Assembly (NCBI GenBank): GCA_004352715.1
Contig: SCFE01000002.1
Coordinates: forward strand, 2,346,216 to 2,410,215
DNA: 64,000 nucleotides
Source: Hofstenia miamia
Lineage: Eukaryota; Xenacoelomorpha; Acoela
Direction of reading: 5' to 3'
A program made the position numbers and the translations under genes. The notes under the pieces were generated by a model, which saw nothing but the letters and a program-made list of their open reading frames with translations, was not told where the DNA came from and ran no database searches. Shown here in pieces: positions 1-11,706 of the stretch. Within the stretch, counting starts at the first letter, position 1, and every line of letters starts with the position of its first letter.

Positions 1-35
<35 letters not shown>

Positions 36-915
36 TAAATAGTACGAAAACAAAATATTTACTTGTGTACATAGTATTTTAAATTATTATTTCACTTATT
101 GGTTTGAATACTACAAATGTTATTCATTCATTTTTTATTTCCATTTATTATGCATTGCACTGTTCTTTTACATAATTAAGTTCCCACGGTGGTAGCAGGT
201 TGTTTCATTCATAAATCTCAACGACCGCAACAAGCCACATGCCATTCTCAATAGCGCTATAAATATCACTAAATTCATTTGACCTAAGTTGTTATACATT
301 TTCTTATTTGTACTTGGTTTTAGGGGTTTCTGCATTTCTTTTGAACTTCTAATAACCTGAATACAATAGTTATTTCAAAATTGTGATTCATTGCATGCTG
401 TTACATAGTTTCTTCTTTTGCTATGTTACATGAGATACTTTAATTCAAATGCCAATGCAAGTACAACCCAATTTTCATTTTTTAATTATTTATAGCTCGA
501 CAGTTTTATTCTCAGAAGGTAATACGTAACAAATATTTTTGACTAATTAAACACATTTAATGAATGATTTGGAATTTTTGTTGCTTTAAACCATTGTGTA
601 GGTGTTTTATGGTTAACCTTATATAACATGCTATGAATATTGACCGTGAATGTATGTAGGAAGCATAGTTGTTCAAAATTAGCTTCCCCTTTTGAGCACT
701 ATTATATTTTATGTGTGTCAAACACAGCGTGATGCAATGAATTGCCACCAATTTCCAGCAGAACTCACTTGAAAATGAAAGATTGCTGACAAACTTATTA
801 AGGAAAAACAATGAAAGCTTGTCATAAATTTATATCTATTTGAATTCAATTGATGATCTAGTTTTTAACCTTAAACTGCCTAGCGTTCGTTATAATGGAA
901 AAACCGTTTTTTAAC
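1..915. other. AT-rich non-coding sequence with TA microsatellite
   Basis: Begins in a (TA)n tract (1-31). The rest is AT-rich with no splice-bounded open frame or transposon ends that I can support. Confidence 0.6.
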
Positions 916-1325
916 ATTGGCACGGGCAGGTCTATTGGGGAACATGCTTTAATACAATGTTGAAATCTTCAGTTAAAGCGTTTGTTGTTTAAAAGATTAA
1001 CAATTTTTATTTTGAAAATTTCGAATTTTTGAAAAATATTTAAATTTTCTCCATATCTACTGATCGTGTATTTATAAAGTTTTAAGCCCATGGAAGCAGC
1101 AAGGAACTTTGACTGTTTCTTAATATGTGCAACGATATCCCAAACCAATTGAGGCGACGATACAGTCTGGAGTCGCGGATTTTGAGGAAAGAGGACTCTC
1201 TATCACGTGTTGCTTTCAGATTGAGCATAGCATTAATAGTTTTGAAGCTATAAGCGTTTAAAACTTGTTTTTACAATCATAAACAATTGTCAAATATCCC
1301 CTATCGGTTTAAATTTAAATCAGCT
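916..1325 (+). repeat. dispersed repeat R1, copy 1
   Basis: Shares long near-matching blocks with 34283-34628: a common GTCTATTGG-GAACATGC core, then AATATTTAAATTTTCTCCAT, then GTGTTTCTT/TGTTTCTTAATATGTGCAA, then ATAAGCGTTTAAAA. Shorter matches occur at 37088-37250 and, inverted, at 52380-52572. No coding capacity or clear termini, so the class is unknown. Confidence 0.7.
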
Positions 1326-2805
1326 TTTTGCCATTAGAAGCAATTATTTTAATGTTGTCAATTCTTGAACAAGTATTATTTCATTTATTTTTTTTATTTA
1401 GTTACTAATATATATATGTTTTTATAATATAATGGTTTAAGAATGAGCATATTTCTGTGATTCCATTTGTAACGAAAAAGTATGGAAGTTTTAATGTCAG
1501 CCTTTAAAATTTGTATGAATTTGTTTAAAGCCGTATTTGAGTTAGATTAACGTTTTTTCCATATCTTTTTGTCAAACTTATGTTTAGCATTGAGTTTTTA
1601 TAGAGAATCTTAATGTTAAAGTTGTTTATATACATATAGCTATCAAGTCCCCATTGAACAAAGAATTAATTCAATTATTTACATCGCTTTAATTGGTTTT
1701 TTGCATTGCCACACAATTCTAGCGTGTTCGTACAAGTTAATGAATGAACAAATCTTGCGCCATACGAATGTTACTAATCTTGCACAACTACTTTAGCTGT
1801 TGTTTGAATGTTTTCTAAAGTTGTAAAGCATGTGTAAATTGAATAAAACATTTATATATACCTTATATTCTTTATCAATTGTTTCACTACAGGAGTTGTA
1901 GGTAAAAAATGTGACCCGTTAACCCAAACTTGGAGAAGTTTTAAATGAGTGACTAATAACTCGAGTTGACCCATTACATTTTAGCAATACAAACACAATG
2001 AACGTAATAATCTCTTACACTAATAAACAGAAAACCAAAATATTTTCACTCAAACTTGTATTTTAAATATATTATTTCACTTCCAATATACAGTACATTG
2101 CATTTTTATAAAGACAAACCATTTTGTCCACATTTTCTATAAGGAAGTTTGCAAATCCTGCCATATGGATATTTTGATGGGTAAATATTGTGCTCCCGAG
2201 TTATGGTAAACATTGTTCCTCTGCCTGAAGTAAGTTAACTTTTTTTATTGAAAAGTCGCTTTTTTGTAAGAAATTTTCTTGAAATAGAACACAAAATTTC
2301 TTTTCAGATACGCCGTGAACAAATTCATAATTCATTGTTTTGGTGTTTTCAGATACCGTAATTAGTTTATAGTTTTTAGCGTTTCAAAGATTTTATTGTT
2401 ACCATCACAAAAGGTAAACAAATGCATTTGCAACGTTGCCATTTGGTCATTTTTAAGTAACTAGTCATCTTTGGTCAATTTTTGGTGACTTTTTTTCATT
2501 GACTTAAATGTGTCTAATTTCAAATCTAAATCTAACATTACATGAAGGAAAATGCCATTTAGACTGCTGTAATGAAGAAATAAAGCAATTCTCATAAATA
2601 TTGAAGGAAAAATTTGAAACTGAAAGGCAATCTAAAAAACACTGGGCTTCCGCCTTCCCCAACACACCGCACCCCCCTCTTTATTTCTGTCTGATACACA
2701 CTTGAATTTCTTTATTTCTTAAAACAAGCTGTTCTGTATCCAAAATTTTGATGGTCACTTATTAATGGGTTACTCGGCGTTGAATAATTAATATTATTCA
2801 AAAGA
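1326..2805. other. non-coding sequence, nothing recognised
   Basis: AT-rich; no credible exon, RNA gene or transposon end seen on either strand. Confidence 0.5.
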
Positions 2806-2809
2806 TTAA

Positions 2810-3691
2810 GGTAGAATTAGTGGCAGGATAGTGGTGAAAATTGACAAACTATACCATATCTCAAAATTTGCATGAGACAACTAATGAGCATTCCTCTAAA
2901 CAATTCTGCTAAAATTGGATGCAGAAAAGGTATTATTTACTGGTAATAAAGCATTTTTCACAACCCCCCTACTTGAAAAATGCTTAGCAACCAATATGTT
3001 TTTGCTTGGTTACGTGCCTATATTTTCATTATAAAATAATAATTTGACCATAGAAAGCGAATGAACTCATTCAGTAAGCATTACAGAAAGGAAGTTACAA
3101 AGGGATTATTTGGGATAGCAGCTGACATTTCAACCAGACGATGTAAGAATTTTTCAGTTTTTGGCCGTTTTCTCAAAACTAATTTTTTCCACTAACCCAT
3201 GTTTTTTGGTGCATGATTACTAAAAAACTAATACAGATATCATGTTGAAATTTGGTGTATGCATTAAGCATGTATTTGTGCAGGTCCTGTACCAAAATAG
3301 AGTGGTTTCACTGAATACTTAAAGTTTTATGAAGTTCATGCATACATAATGAGGTTGTAATTTTGAATTCGATCTGACTTCAAAAGTCAAAATTTTATAA
3401 AAAATACAATTATCATAGCAGACCACTGATTTTGGTACATGCCCTAGAGCAGCTCATAAGCTATCAGCATGCAAAATTTCATTACAATTGCTTAATATTT
3501 GTGGGTACAAGCTTGTACCAAAGTTATGTACCATTTCGGGAACCGTTCGGCCATCTTTGATGACCTAATTTGCATAATTTATGCAAAAAAATTTGCAAAA
3601 ATTTTTTTAGTCTATCAGGATGCTATATGCCAAGTTACAATAGAATTGGTTGAAAAATAATGATTTTAGCCCCTTTACCACTAATTCTACC
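2810..3691. mobile_element. TTAA-flanked non-autonomous element
   Basis: An 882 bp segment bounded by perfect 14 bp inverted repeats, GGTAGAATTAGTGG at 2810-2823 and its complement at 3678-3691, each flanked by TTAA (2806-2809 and 3692-3695), which makes an 18 bp perfect palindromic frame. TTAA duplication is the hallmark of piggyBac-type insertion, but the GG start is not the usual CCY terminus, so the superfamily is open. The inside has no reading frame. The intact ends suggest a fairly recent insertion. Confidence 0.7.
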
Positions 3692-3695
3692 TTAA

Positions 3696-6479
3696 ACTGA
3701 TAGAACGGTAACAATACAATAAACAGTAGTCTTGAGGCACCATGGTCTGTTTTCTATATTGATAAGCATTTTGACTTTTCAAAGTTTTTCAGATGTACTA
3801 TAACAATTGAAGGCTTCTACAGCCCAATCGTATCGAATATATTTGTTGCAATCTCCACACTTATTTAGTGCCTTTAATACTCAGTGCTCTAAAACTATTT
3901 TGCTTTCCATAAGATTTGCTGATCAATGGTCATAGCATACAGACTACAGACTATTCGGTTGCGATTTGAGCAACGCCGAGCAAACATTTTTCAACGTAAA
4001 TTTGTTTTCTTTCGAACTAGCGTAGAATTCACTGATTGCGTAATGTGGCGCAAACTGTCGTTTGTAGCTCAAAATTCCGTTCACGTTCTATGTATACATT
4101 ATTCACTATTCTAAGTATTGCAAAGAATTTGTGTTGCACTATGAGGTAGTTTTTTAATTGTATTAATACAAATCAATGTTAAGCTATTATCAAAACTATT
4201 GCTATCGGATAACACCTGCAGACCTTTGAGCAATGACACGGTCTTTAGTTAACACTAATATCGATAAATTGGTGTCACTCTAGTATTTAATTGCTGAACA
4301 TATATATATTTATATATATATATATATAATGTGGGGAACTTGCTTTAAATTAGAATAAGTTTTAGTAATAAATTTTAAGATATGGTATCATATGCTCGTT
4401 TGCGTATGGCAGCGTACCGTATTTTAGGGCGTATTGGGTGGAGATGCATCGTTAAATTTTATCGGCCATTTTTTCTGACGATTAATCTATTATTCGTTTC
4501 TAAAATAAGCAAAATTTTTAACAATATAAGTTTATCAACGGTATTAGGATCGAGTGAGCCTCTTTTATGTGTCAAAGCAAGTCCGGGGTTTGAGACCATA
4601 AAGTAGTCATTAATCACGAAGAAATTTTAATCTTTCTTAATTATCTTCACCGACGATTAATCGATTATGTTTATTAATCGTGCTTCTCTAGTATTAAGTA
4701 ATCGCACTAAACATTGTGGATTTTGTTTACACTTGAAATGCATTTATTTATTGGATGTCACTTATTATTATGATCAAATCCTGTTATTTTTTCGCCCAAT
4801 TTCCACTTTTATATTTATCAAATAAGTTTTCTACCTGTAGAGTTTTACGTTTACGATACCAGTTTCATTTAGGGCCATTTAAATTTGATCCCAGTCCTAT
4901 AAATTACTTTGGTCCTATGGTGTCATGCGTTCCCACAACATAACTTTATTTACTCCAATTTTGCAATAAGTAATATTAAAATTTTGGTGGTATAATTCCC
5001 CCCGAAATATTCAAGCCCATGAGTTCTGGTGATCCTGCAGAATCTTGGTAGGGTTTCCATTTTAAAGGTCTTTCTATATTTTTTAGATTTCAATATTGCA
5101 ATCAACTTAGAGTTTATTTTAACACTCTTTGTGTTACGGACATAACACTCCTCACTACTTGAGACAAAGTAGCGCAAATTTCCAAAGCTAAATATTTGCC
5201 ATTCAAAAGAAGCGGGTGTTAAATTTAAATGATCGTCTACGTAGGACTTTTAAATTTAGTATCATTTATAATTTACTTGTTCTAACTTTTGTTTGTTGTT
5301 CTGCAAATCGTATTTTTGAAGTATTCGTTTTAATCCTCATCCATACACATTATTTCTTTAACTCAAATGCCCATTGCTTAAATTTATAGTATTTTGATTT
5401 TAAATGCATAGTAGCCACCTACTTAGTATAAACTTTGTGAAAAACCTTTTGGAAATGACAAAAATGGGAATGAACAATTTTCAAATATTTATCAAATGTA
5501 GAGAAGCATATGGCTTTGGATAAACTTATTTTTGTGATTTACTAACATTGTTTTTGCACTCACTCCATTTCGATATTTGCATAATTCTAGACAGTCCCTA
5601 ATCAAGCTTATTTTCTGTTTCGGCGTGGTGGAATGATTTTGTATAACAAGGTGCGTAGGCGCAAACGCTTCTTTATACCAACTCAAAACACGTCTGAGAT
5701 TTATTTGAGAAATTCACATTGCTCTTAAATCACTATAAAGGTTCCATATGAAGCATTTTTTTTGCAACTATCATAATGACTTCATCATTTTGAAAAGAAT
5801 GGGTATATATATATATATATATATATATATAGGAAGAAGAGTAAGTCCTCTCCTCCAATATTTTAAATATTTTATAAATTTCAAAAGAAATATTTATTTC
5901 CTCTTTAAAATATATAGATTGTGTAATTTACGTTTGTGCCAACTAGGAAAGTTGTTGATTAGAAATGAATGTTGTCATAACTTAGATATTGAGATCATAA
6001 AATTTTTTTAGAGAATGGCACTCACAGATCAAACAATCTATTACACTCATTAATCCTTTAGTAAATGTATTGCTAAGAAATTCAACAATGGTGTTAAAGT
6101 TCTTCAAAATAAACTCTAGCGATTCTTCCTTTTTCGGAGAGTTTTTTGTAACGTAATGCAATAGTGTTGCTCAAAACGTTCTTTCTGGTTGAAATTAAAG
6201 AGTTCAAAATGTATCAAAAGTTTTCTAAATCCGTAATTCACTGACAGCTCATTAGAATACTAAGAATTTTTTTACTATTTTTGGAAATGCTACCCTTCCC
6301 CCGCACTTGGCCCATGCTTGAGGTGTATTATCAAAAATGGAATTATTAATAAAAATGTTGCTGAAAATAATTTTAATTTATTTATAAACTTAAATTTCAA
6401 TTAGTGCTTGTGTACAATGGAAATATTTTTCGCTGTTCTTGGATAGTAAATATCATTCAATTAGTTCTAGTTGGAAGAC
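3696..6479. other. non-coding sequence with TA microsatellites
   Basis: Contains (TA)n tracts at about 4303-4328 and 5803-5831. The short open frames here lack conserved motifs and splice context, so I do not call genes. Confidence 0.5.
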
Positions 6480-6720
6480 TTCATTTCGTATGCTGATGAT
6501 TTGCGCATATCTCTAAATTTTCTATAATTGTTCAAAATTTCTATTTATCTGCAGTGGAAGAGTGTGCCTTGAACGGTCTTCCTTTTAATTAATCTAAAAC
6601 CGAAACTCTTTAATTTTGACGCACCTCTTAGGCCTCCAAATATTCTACTTGATAATAACGCGGTTGAATTTAAAGACAACGTACGTGATATTGGCATTCA
6701 AATTTCGAATATCTTTTAAA
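6480..6720 (+). pseudogene. relic of a non-LTR reverse transcriptase
   Basis: At 6486-6512 one frame reads SYADDLRIS, with the YADD catalytic box of reverse transcriptases (TAT GCT GAT GAT at 6489-6500). About 90 bp on, after frame changes and stops, come NGLPFN and then NILLDNNAVEFKDNVRDIGI, which resembles the segment after the catalytic box in jockey-like non-LTR polymerases (a V..(K/R)DLGI-type motif). At least two frameshifts or stops separate the pieces. Only this short stretch is recognisable, with no endonuclease, poly(A) tail or target duplication. Confidence 0.55.
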
Positions 6721-7280
6721 TGCAGCTCATTTACTTTTTGTAAATGCTTTCTTTTTAAGCCTACTTTATGTGGCAAATTTAATTTCACTATTATTTCCGA
6801 AATTGCAGTTGTGAATTTTTAATTGTATAAAATATGGGAAGTATACATGTCTCAAAGCCTCAACTGAGTCCGCTATATTTGACATTTAATTTTTCGCTTC
6901 TGTAAATAACCTCATTATCGGGTCATAACCAAATGACATAAGTAGAATTTAATATATTTTTTAAATTATGTTGTTAAAATCGATTTACAATTTTCAAATA
7001 TTTTGAATTTTTCTAGTGTCGAAAAATCATTTGAACTTGTTTTGGCGGGGTGTCGCAGTTCATACCGCAATCAAATATCTACAAATAGCCAATAAGACAA
7101 TGATTGTATCTTGAAATTGTAGATGTATTAGTGTTATATTCTCATATGCTTCCCTTCATTTGTGTGATTATTGTTGTTTGCTTGAACAAGTGCTTGTAGT
7201 GTGTAAATGTATTTCTCAAATGTGTGTATCACTAAGTATGAGTGCAAGATATTGCCCTCGACCAATACTTTAAAAAATAT
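6721..7280. other. non-coding sequence, nothing recognised
   Basis: AT-rich with no supported feature. Confidence 0.5.
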
Positions 7281-7445
7281 ATTGCATGACGTCGTTTCCA
7301 CAGTAATAGCTCTATATATTACAGTTCAGGTTTTTGTCAAAATGGCAAAGCGTATATATAAACACGCCACCATGTGCAAGCATGTGAAGAACCTGCACAA
7401 TGTATTGCATTTACCCATTTTTCAGTGGAAACGACGTCACGCAAT
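7281..7445. repeat. short inverted-repeat element (165 bp, MITE-like)
   Basis: Arms of 21 bp, ATTGCATGACGTCGTTTCCAC (7281-7301) and its complement with one mismatch (7425-7445), enclose about 120 bp. Each arm contains the palindrome TGACGTCG/CGACGTCA. It could be a tiny MITE or a hairpin. No clear target-site duplication. Confidence 0.55.
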
Positions 7446-10138
7446 TTGATACAAAATCTCCAGAAAATACATGACAGACCAGTATTCTAGCCTGAAGTTA
7501 GCTTTTCCAGTCGTAGTATCCCTTATAAGCAGGATGTATAACATATCCTGAATACAGATAAATGCCATTCCATTGTCCCAGAGTAATTCCTTCCCACTAT
7601 TCGGCGCCTCCTTTGCGTTTTCAATAACTGTTAAAGTACATTTCTTTGACCTTTTACTTTAAATACTTTGTTGTGGTTTTCTGTTTGGATATGAAAAATA
7701 TTTCTAAACAAAAACCTCTCAGCTCTGAACTTTCAAAGTTTACCAAAATGAATTTCATTGTCTTCTTAATTTTGATTTGAAAATTTCAACCGTATGATTT
7801 CAAGGTTCTTAGCGTTCAAATTTCTGAAATATTACCAAAAGCATGTAAGTAAATGTATCAATGAGTTAGTTAAGTTCATAGCAGGCCTACACGCCGTAGC
7901 CTCATTTTGAAAATCAACGTGATCTAAAAATCATTCTATGCATAGTAAAAACATCCATTACATTGTATGTATAAAACTATTGACATGAAAATGATCGAAT
8001 CAGGGTATTCATATTGGAGATACTTTTACATTAGTTAAATATTTTTCCTAAACTTTTCAACGTTAAGCAATTTGCACATTGGAGTATTATATTGTACTTT
8101 AGTTCTTAGGGATCATTTTCGCAAAAATCTAACGAACTATTGGGCTGCAGCAATTAGGAACACGATTTTATGAATTAACTTAACAAACATTTCAACAATA
8201 CAAAACTTGTTCGATTCTTTAAAATTGTGATTTCTTCATTAATGCCTTTTGAAATTCACTTTAAAAGCATTAAAGGTAAAATTACTTGTGAAGTTTTACA
8301 TTTGATTTGAAATTTGACTTTGATACTTTGGATTTGAAACTTGAATTTGATTTGAAAGTCCTCCTTGTCACATATTTCTTTTAGCACATTGAGAAATAAA
8401 TTCCAAATACTACATTTGCCAGATACACAATTGAGCTTGTTTTAGAAAGGCCAAGTTTATTAACAGCTTCATTGAAATGTGATTATATTATATAATATAT
8501 GTCTGGCAAAATTAATTGAACGCTCATTAGTGGCGTAAGGCGCCTATTTCTTATGAGTTTGCTGTTTTGAATCGCAATTAATATTTCGCAAGTATATAAA
8601 ACTATATGCATTGCGCTACCCTGGATTTTCCATAGAATGCGTCTCTAGAAGGCACACAAAGTTCAATCAAAGCCTGTCAAATCTCATTCGAAAATCGCAG
8701 GAATTTTTCTATTTTTTCGAGTACGAAAGGTTTTTAGTCGTTTATAAATACAGTTAGGTCATAATGTGCAGGAAAATGAATTGTTTAAAATAATGCAGAT
8801 GGCAGGTTTATGTAATGTCACAGTTGGAAATGATTTCCTTGCTCTTGTAGCACAATATTTTGATGAATGGGCAAGTTGTGCGTGGTACTCCGCAGATCAT
8901 CTTCTGCGATCTATCGTACAGTTGGTGCGCATTATATCCTTCATCTCGTTCAGAAATACTGGGTGTTGACCCTTCACGTTTGATTTCAGTATTTCCCACA
9001 ATCAGTAATTAAGGTGAGAGGTTGGATGAACTTCGATGTTAGGCCTGTGGAAACTACTTCTTTGATAATAATTCTTTCGTTATTGCAATATGGAGAGATG
9101 CACCATTCTATTAGTACATCACACTAGAATATTTTCTTCGTGCCTTCATCTGAAGAATGACGTGTTGTTGAAGCAGTGTGGTAGCTTTCATCAAGGAAAT
9201 GTGGATCCTGATTGAAATCAAATGAACATAGTTATCTGTTGGTGCGTTGTTCACAAAATCCTGGAACAGTTTGCCGTGTCTTCTAGTACACGGCAAAAGC
9301 TGTCCTAACACCAAGATTCAACACCTTCAACTGTTTCATTATCTGCAGATGATGCAATTGATATGTGCGATATTCTTTGGATGCGTTTTCAACTGAGGAC
9401 CACATCATCTGAAATTTTTTGGGTGGATGCTATTCCAAGTTTCTCTTGATATTTTAAGATTGGATAACTTGGTGATTGACCTCCATTGACATGGATGGCT
9501 TTGCAGTTTGAGCTTTGAAGCTGATCAATGCAGTCCCTCAAATCGCTGCGCAAGACGAGCCAGTGTTTTTCATGCCAAATATGATGATTCTCTCATCATA
9601 CTGTCATAATTAGCTGCTGATAACAATGTTGTGTGACGTGCGACTGTTTATTTGTCACCATCCATAATCTACAATGTATTAAAGTGCAATAAGAAAATAT
9701 GGAGCACAATTCACTTACCTATTTATACAATGAAATGGCATTTACAATCATTTGACATAGACAATAGCCAATATAATTTAATATTCCTTCCTGAGTGACT
9801 TTATAACTTACCTGTATATATAGTATTAGTGCCCCGCTAATACTCGAACTCGACTCGGGGTCCAAAATCTCACCCGACATTTCGGGTACTCGAAATCGAA
9901 ACCAATTCGATATTAGCTTAAATAGCATCTATGTTCCTCCAATTTTCTCCTATAATATCGAAGAATCAATCGACCTTTCACTGTTTATCTCAAATTGTAA
10001 GTCATCGGGCTTTGTTTCTGTAATTTAGTTTAACATTTTTGTATTTTTGATCTCTATTTATATAGGGTGCCGCAGCTATATATAGCTCGACTCGAGCGTA
10101 AAAATATCACCTCGCAGCGGACTACTATATATATTTAT
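7446..10138. other. non-coding sequence, partly less AT-rich
   Basis: 8760-9650 is less AT-rich than its surroundings and has short coding-like stretches on both strands broken by stops, which suggests an old transposon or pseudogene, but I could not match it to a family. 9810-10120 has two diverged direct copies of a GTGCC(C)GC...CTCGACTCG block. Confidence 0.4.
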
Positions 10139-10480
10139 GCAGTGCTGTTTTCGGACACCTAGCCTGACAAAAATTTTTTTGCAGTGACGATTTTTTGGAA
10201 TTGGGTTAATGTTAACATCGTGAATTCAAATCTAATTAATTTTTATATATGATATTTAGTTTTCATCATGTGACTCTGTAAAGTCCCATCACCTAAAACT
10301 ATTATTGTAAACATGCATTTTATGTAAAATATAACACAAAAGTCGTATTCAGCATGAAAAACTTAGTACATGCACATTTTTTGTAAGAATTTATTCAGAA
10401 GTTTTTGAAAAATGTTGGTCGGCAAATCTTGTACAAAATCCCATTACATTGCTAATTGCGATGCAAATTTCAACAATATG
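10139..10480 (+). repeat. dispersed repeat R2, copy 1
   Basis: Matches the reverse complement of 62112-62445 over about 340 bp: TTCGGACAC near one end, TTTTGCAGTGACGA/TACAGTGATGA, ATATAACACAAAA.TCGTATTC, CATGAAAAACTTAGTA and TTGTACA.AATCCCATTACAT. The copy at 62 kb ends in CAGTGGTGTGCAAAAGTT (reverse strand), a terminus type common in Tc1-like elements, so this may be a Tc1-like MITE. Confidence 0.6.
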
Positions 10481-10496
10481 TATATGTATATATATA

Positions 10497-11459
10497 CCGA
10501 GCGTTCCAAAAAAGTTTTAGTCGCTAGAAATATAAGTCGTACTCAATTAAACTTCTGTACAAGCGATTGTAGAAATCTTTTGTTTGTAGATGTGTATTAA
10601 GTTTTTGAGATGGATTTTGTGTTTGAATATTTGAATTCGAACAGTTAAACGAAACTTATCGAAAAAGGCCTTCTACGTTCATTCATTCTTTCATGATGAG
10701 TGTTAACTGCGAATTGACTATTGAAGAAAAGGTTACTTTAGTGGCGAATGCAATAGTAATTGGTAGTTGTAAGCGTGTAATAGAAGAATTTGGGAAATTT
10801 TTGGCAAGCTCCAAGCACTACAATCAACTCATGGAAGAAGAAACTCCTTGAAACTGGAAGTCTCATGGACAAACCACGATCTGGTCGTCCGTCATTTGAA
10901 CACTCTGCTGTGATCTAGTACGCAACTGAGAATTCAGATTGTACCGTGTGAGATGTCTAGAAACGTGGGCGTTCCATTGGGAAGCGTAAACCAAAGTTTA
11001 AAATCGGCTGGCATCAAGCCTTTTAAGTACAGATACGTTCAAGACCTAAAGGAGGACGATCCAGGAAAAAGGATTGGCAGAAGAGGACCTCAAGAATGGC
11101 CGCCACGATCCCTTGATTTAACTTTGCTAGACTTTCGACTCTGGTCCTATGTGATATAAAATGTCTACGCACGTGGCTGCAGATCGACCGATCAACTGAA
11201 GCAAGCGATTGCAACAACAACATTGAACAGTATCCCTCAGGAAATGATCCGCAACTCTTATTATGCATTCTATCGCTACTTCCATCAATGCAAAAAAGAG
11301 AACGGATGGCACTTTGAACATTTGCTATAATTTCAACGTTATTTAAGTGTTTTATTGATATTTTAATGATTAATATATTGATGTTTTCTGATTGATATAG
11401 TTTTTGACATAAGCTATCACTTGGTAAATTTCTAATGACGTGACTTTTGGAACACTCGG
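10497..11459 (+). mobile_element. internally deleted mariner-like transposon
   Basis: Termini CCGAGCGTTCCAAAA (10497) and, inverted, CCGAGTGTTCCAAAA (ends 11459) differ at one position and are flanked by TA duplications. Similarity extends further inward past small indels. At 963 bp it is shorter than an autonomous mariner. The + strand keeps transposase pieces in shifted frames: a start at 10693, the HTH-region motif GSLMDKPRSGRPS (about 10856-10894), a second helix-turn-helix segment ending YRYVQDLKEDDPGKR (to about 11080), then PRSLDLTLLDFRLW around the third catalytic Asp (about 11100-11146). The middle of the catalytic core is missing. It sits in a TA-rich stretch beside repeat R2. Confidence 0.85.
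10693..11290 (+). pseudogene. mariner transposase remnant
   Basis: Discontinuous reading frames with stops and frameshifts encode the N-terminal DNA-binding domain and the last part of the DDE/D domain. The deletion falls between LKEDDPGKR and GPQEWPPRS, removing the first two catalytic acidic residues. It cannot make an active transposase but could be moved in trans by a related one, since both ends are present. The 149-codon open frame on the opposite strand (11023-11472) is a shadow. Confidence 0.8.
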
Positions 11460-11706
11460 TATATATATACATATATTATACGTAGAGTTCGAAGCCATTG
11501 TGTACCTCGTTCTTACAATTTGTCAGCTGTACTTCAAGCACTATAAATCAATTATTTCATTATCAATTTCAATGATATAGATTTCGTTTCAGTTGTTGCA
11601 AAAACATATGCTGTAATTGTGTGTTTTCAACTCACATAGCATATGCTTGGTTTTGTAACAGCGTGCGTGTCACTACGCTATTTAGTAATGTGTTTTACTA
11701 TAATAT

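Noticed and set aside
11023-11472. 149-codon minus-strand frame
   Set aside because: It overlaps the mariner transposase remnant on the opposite strand and includes its terminal repeat; a shadow.
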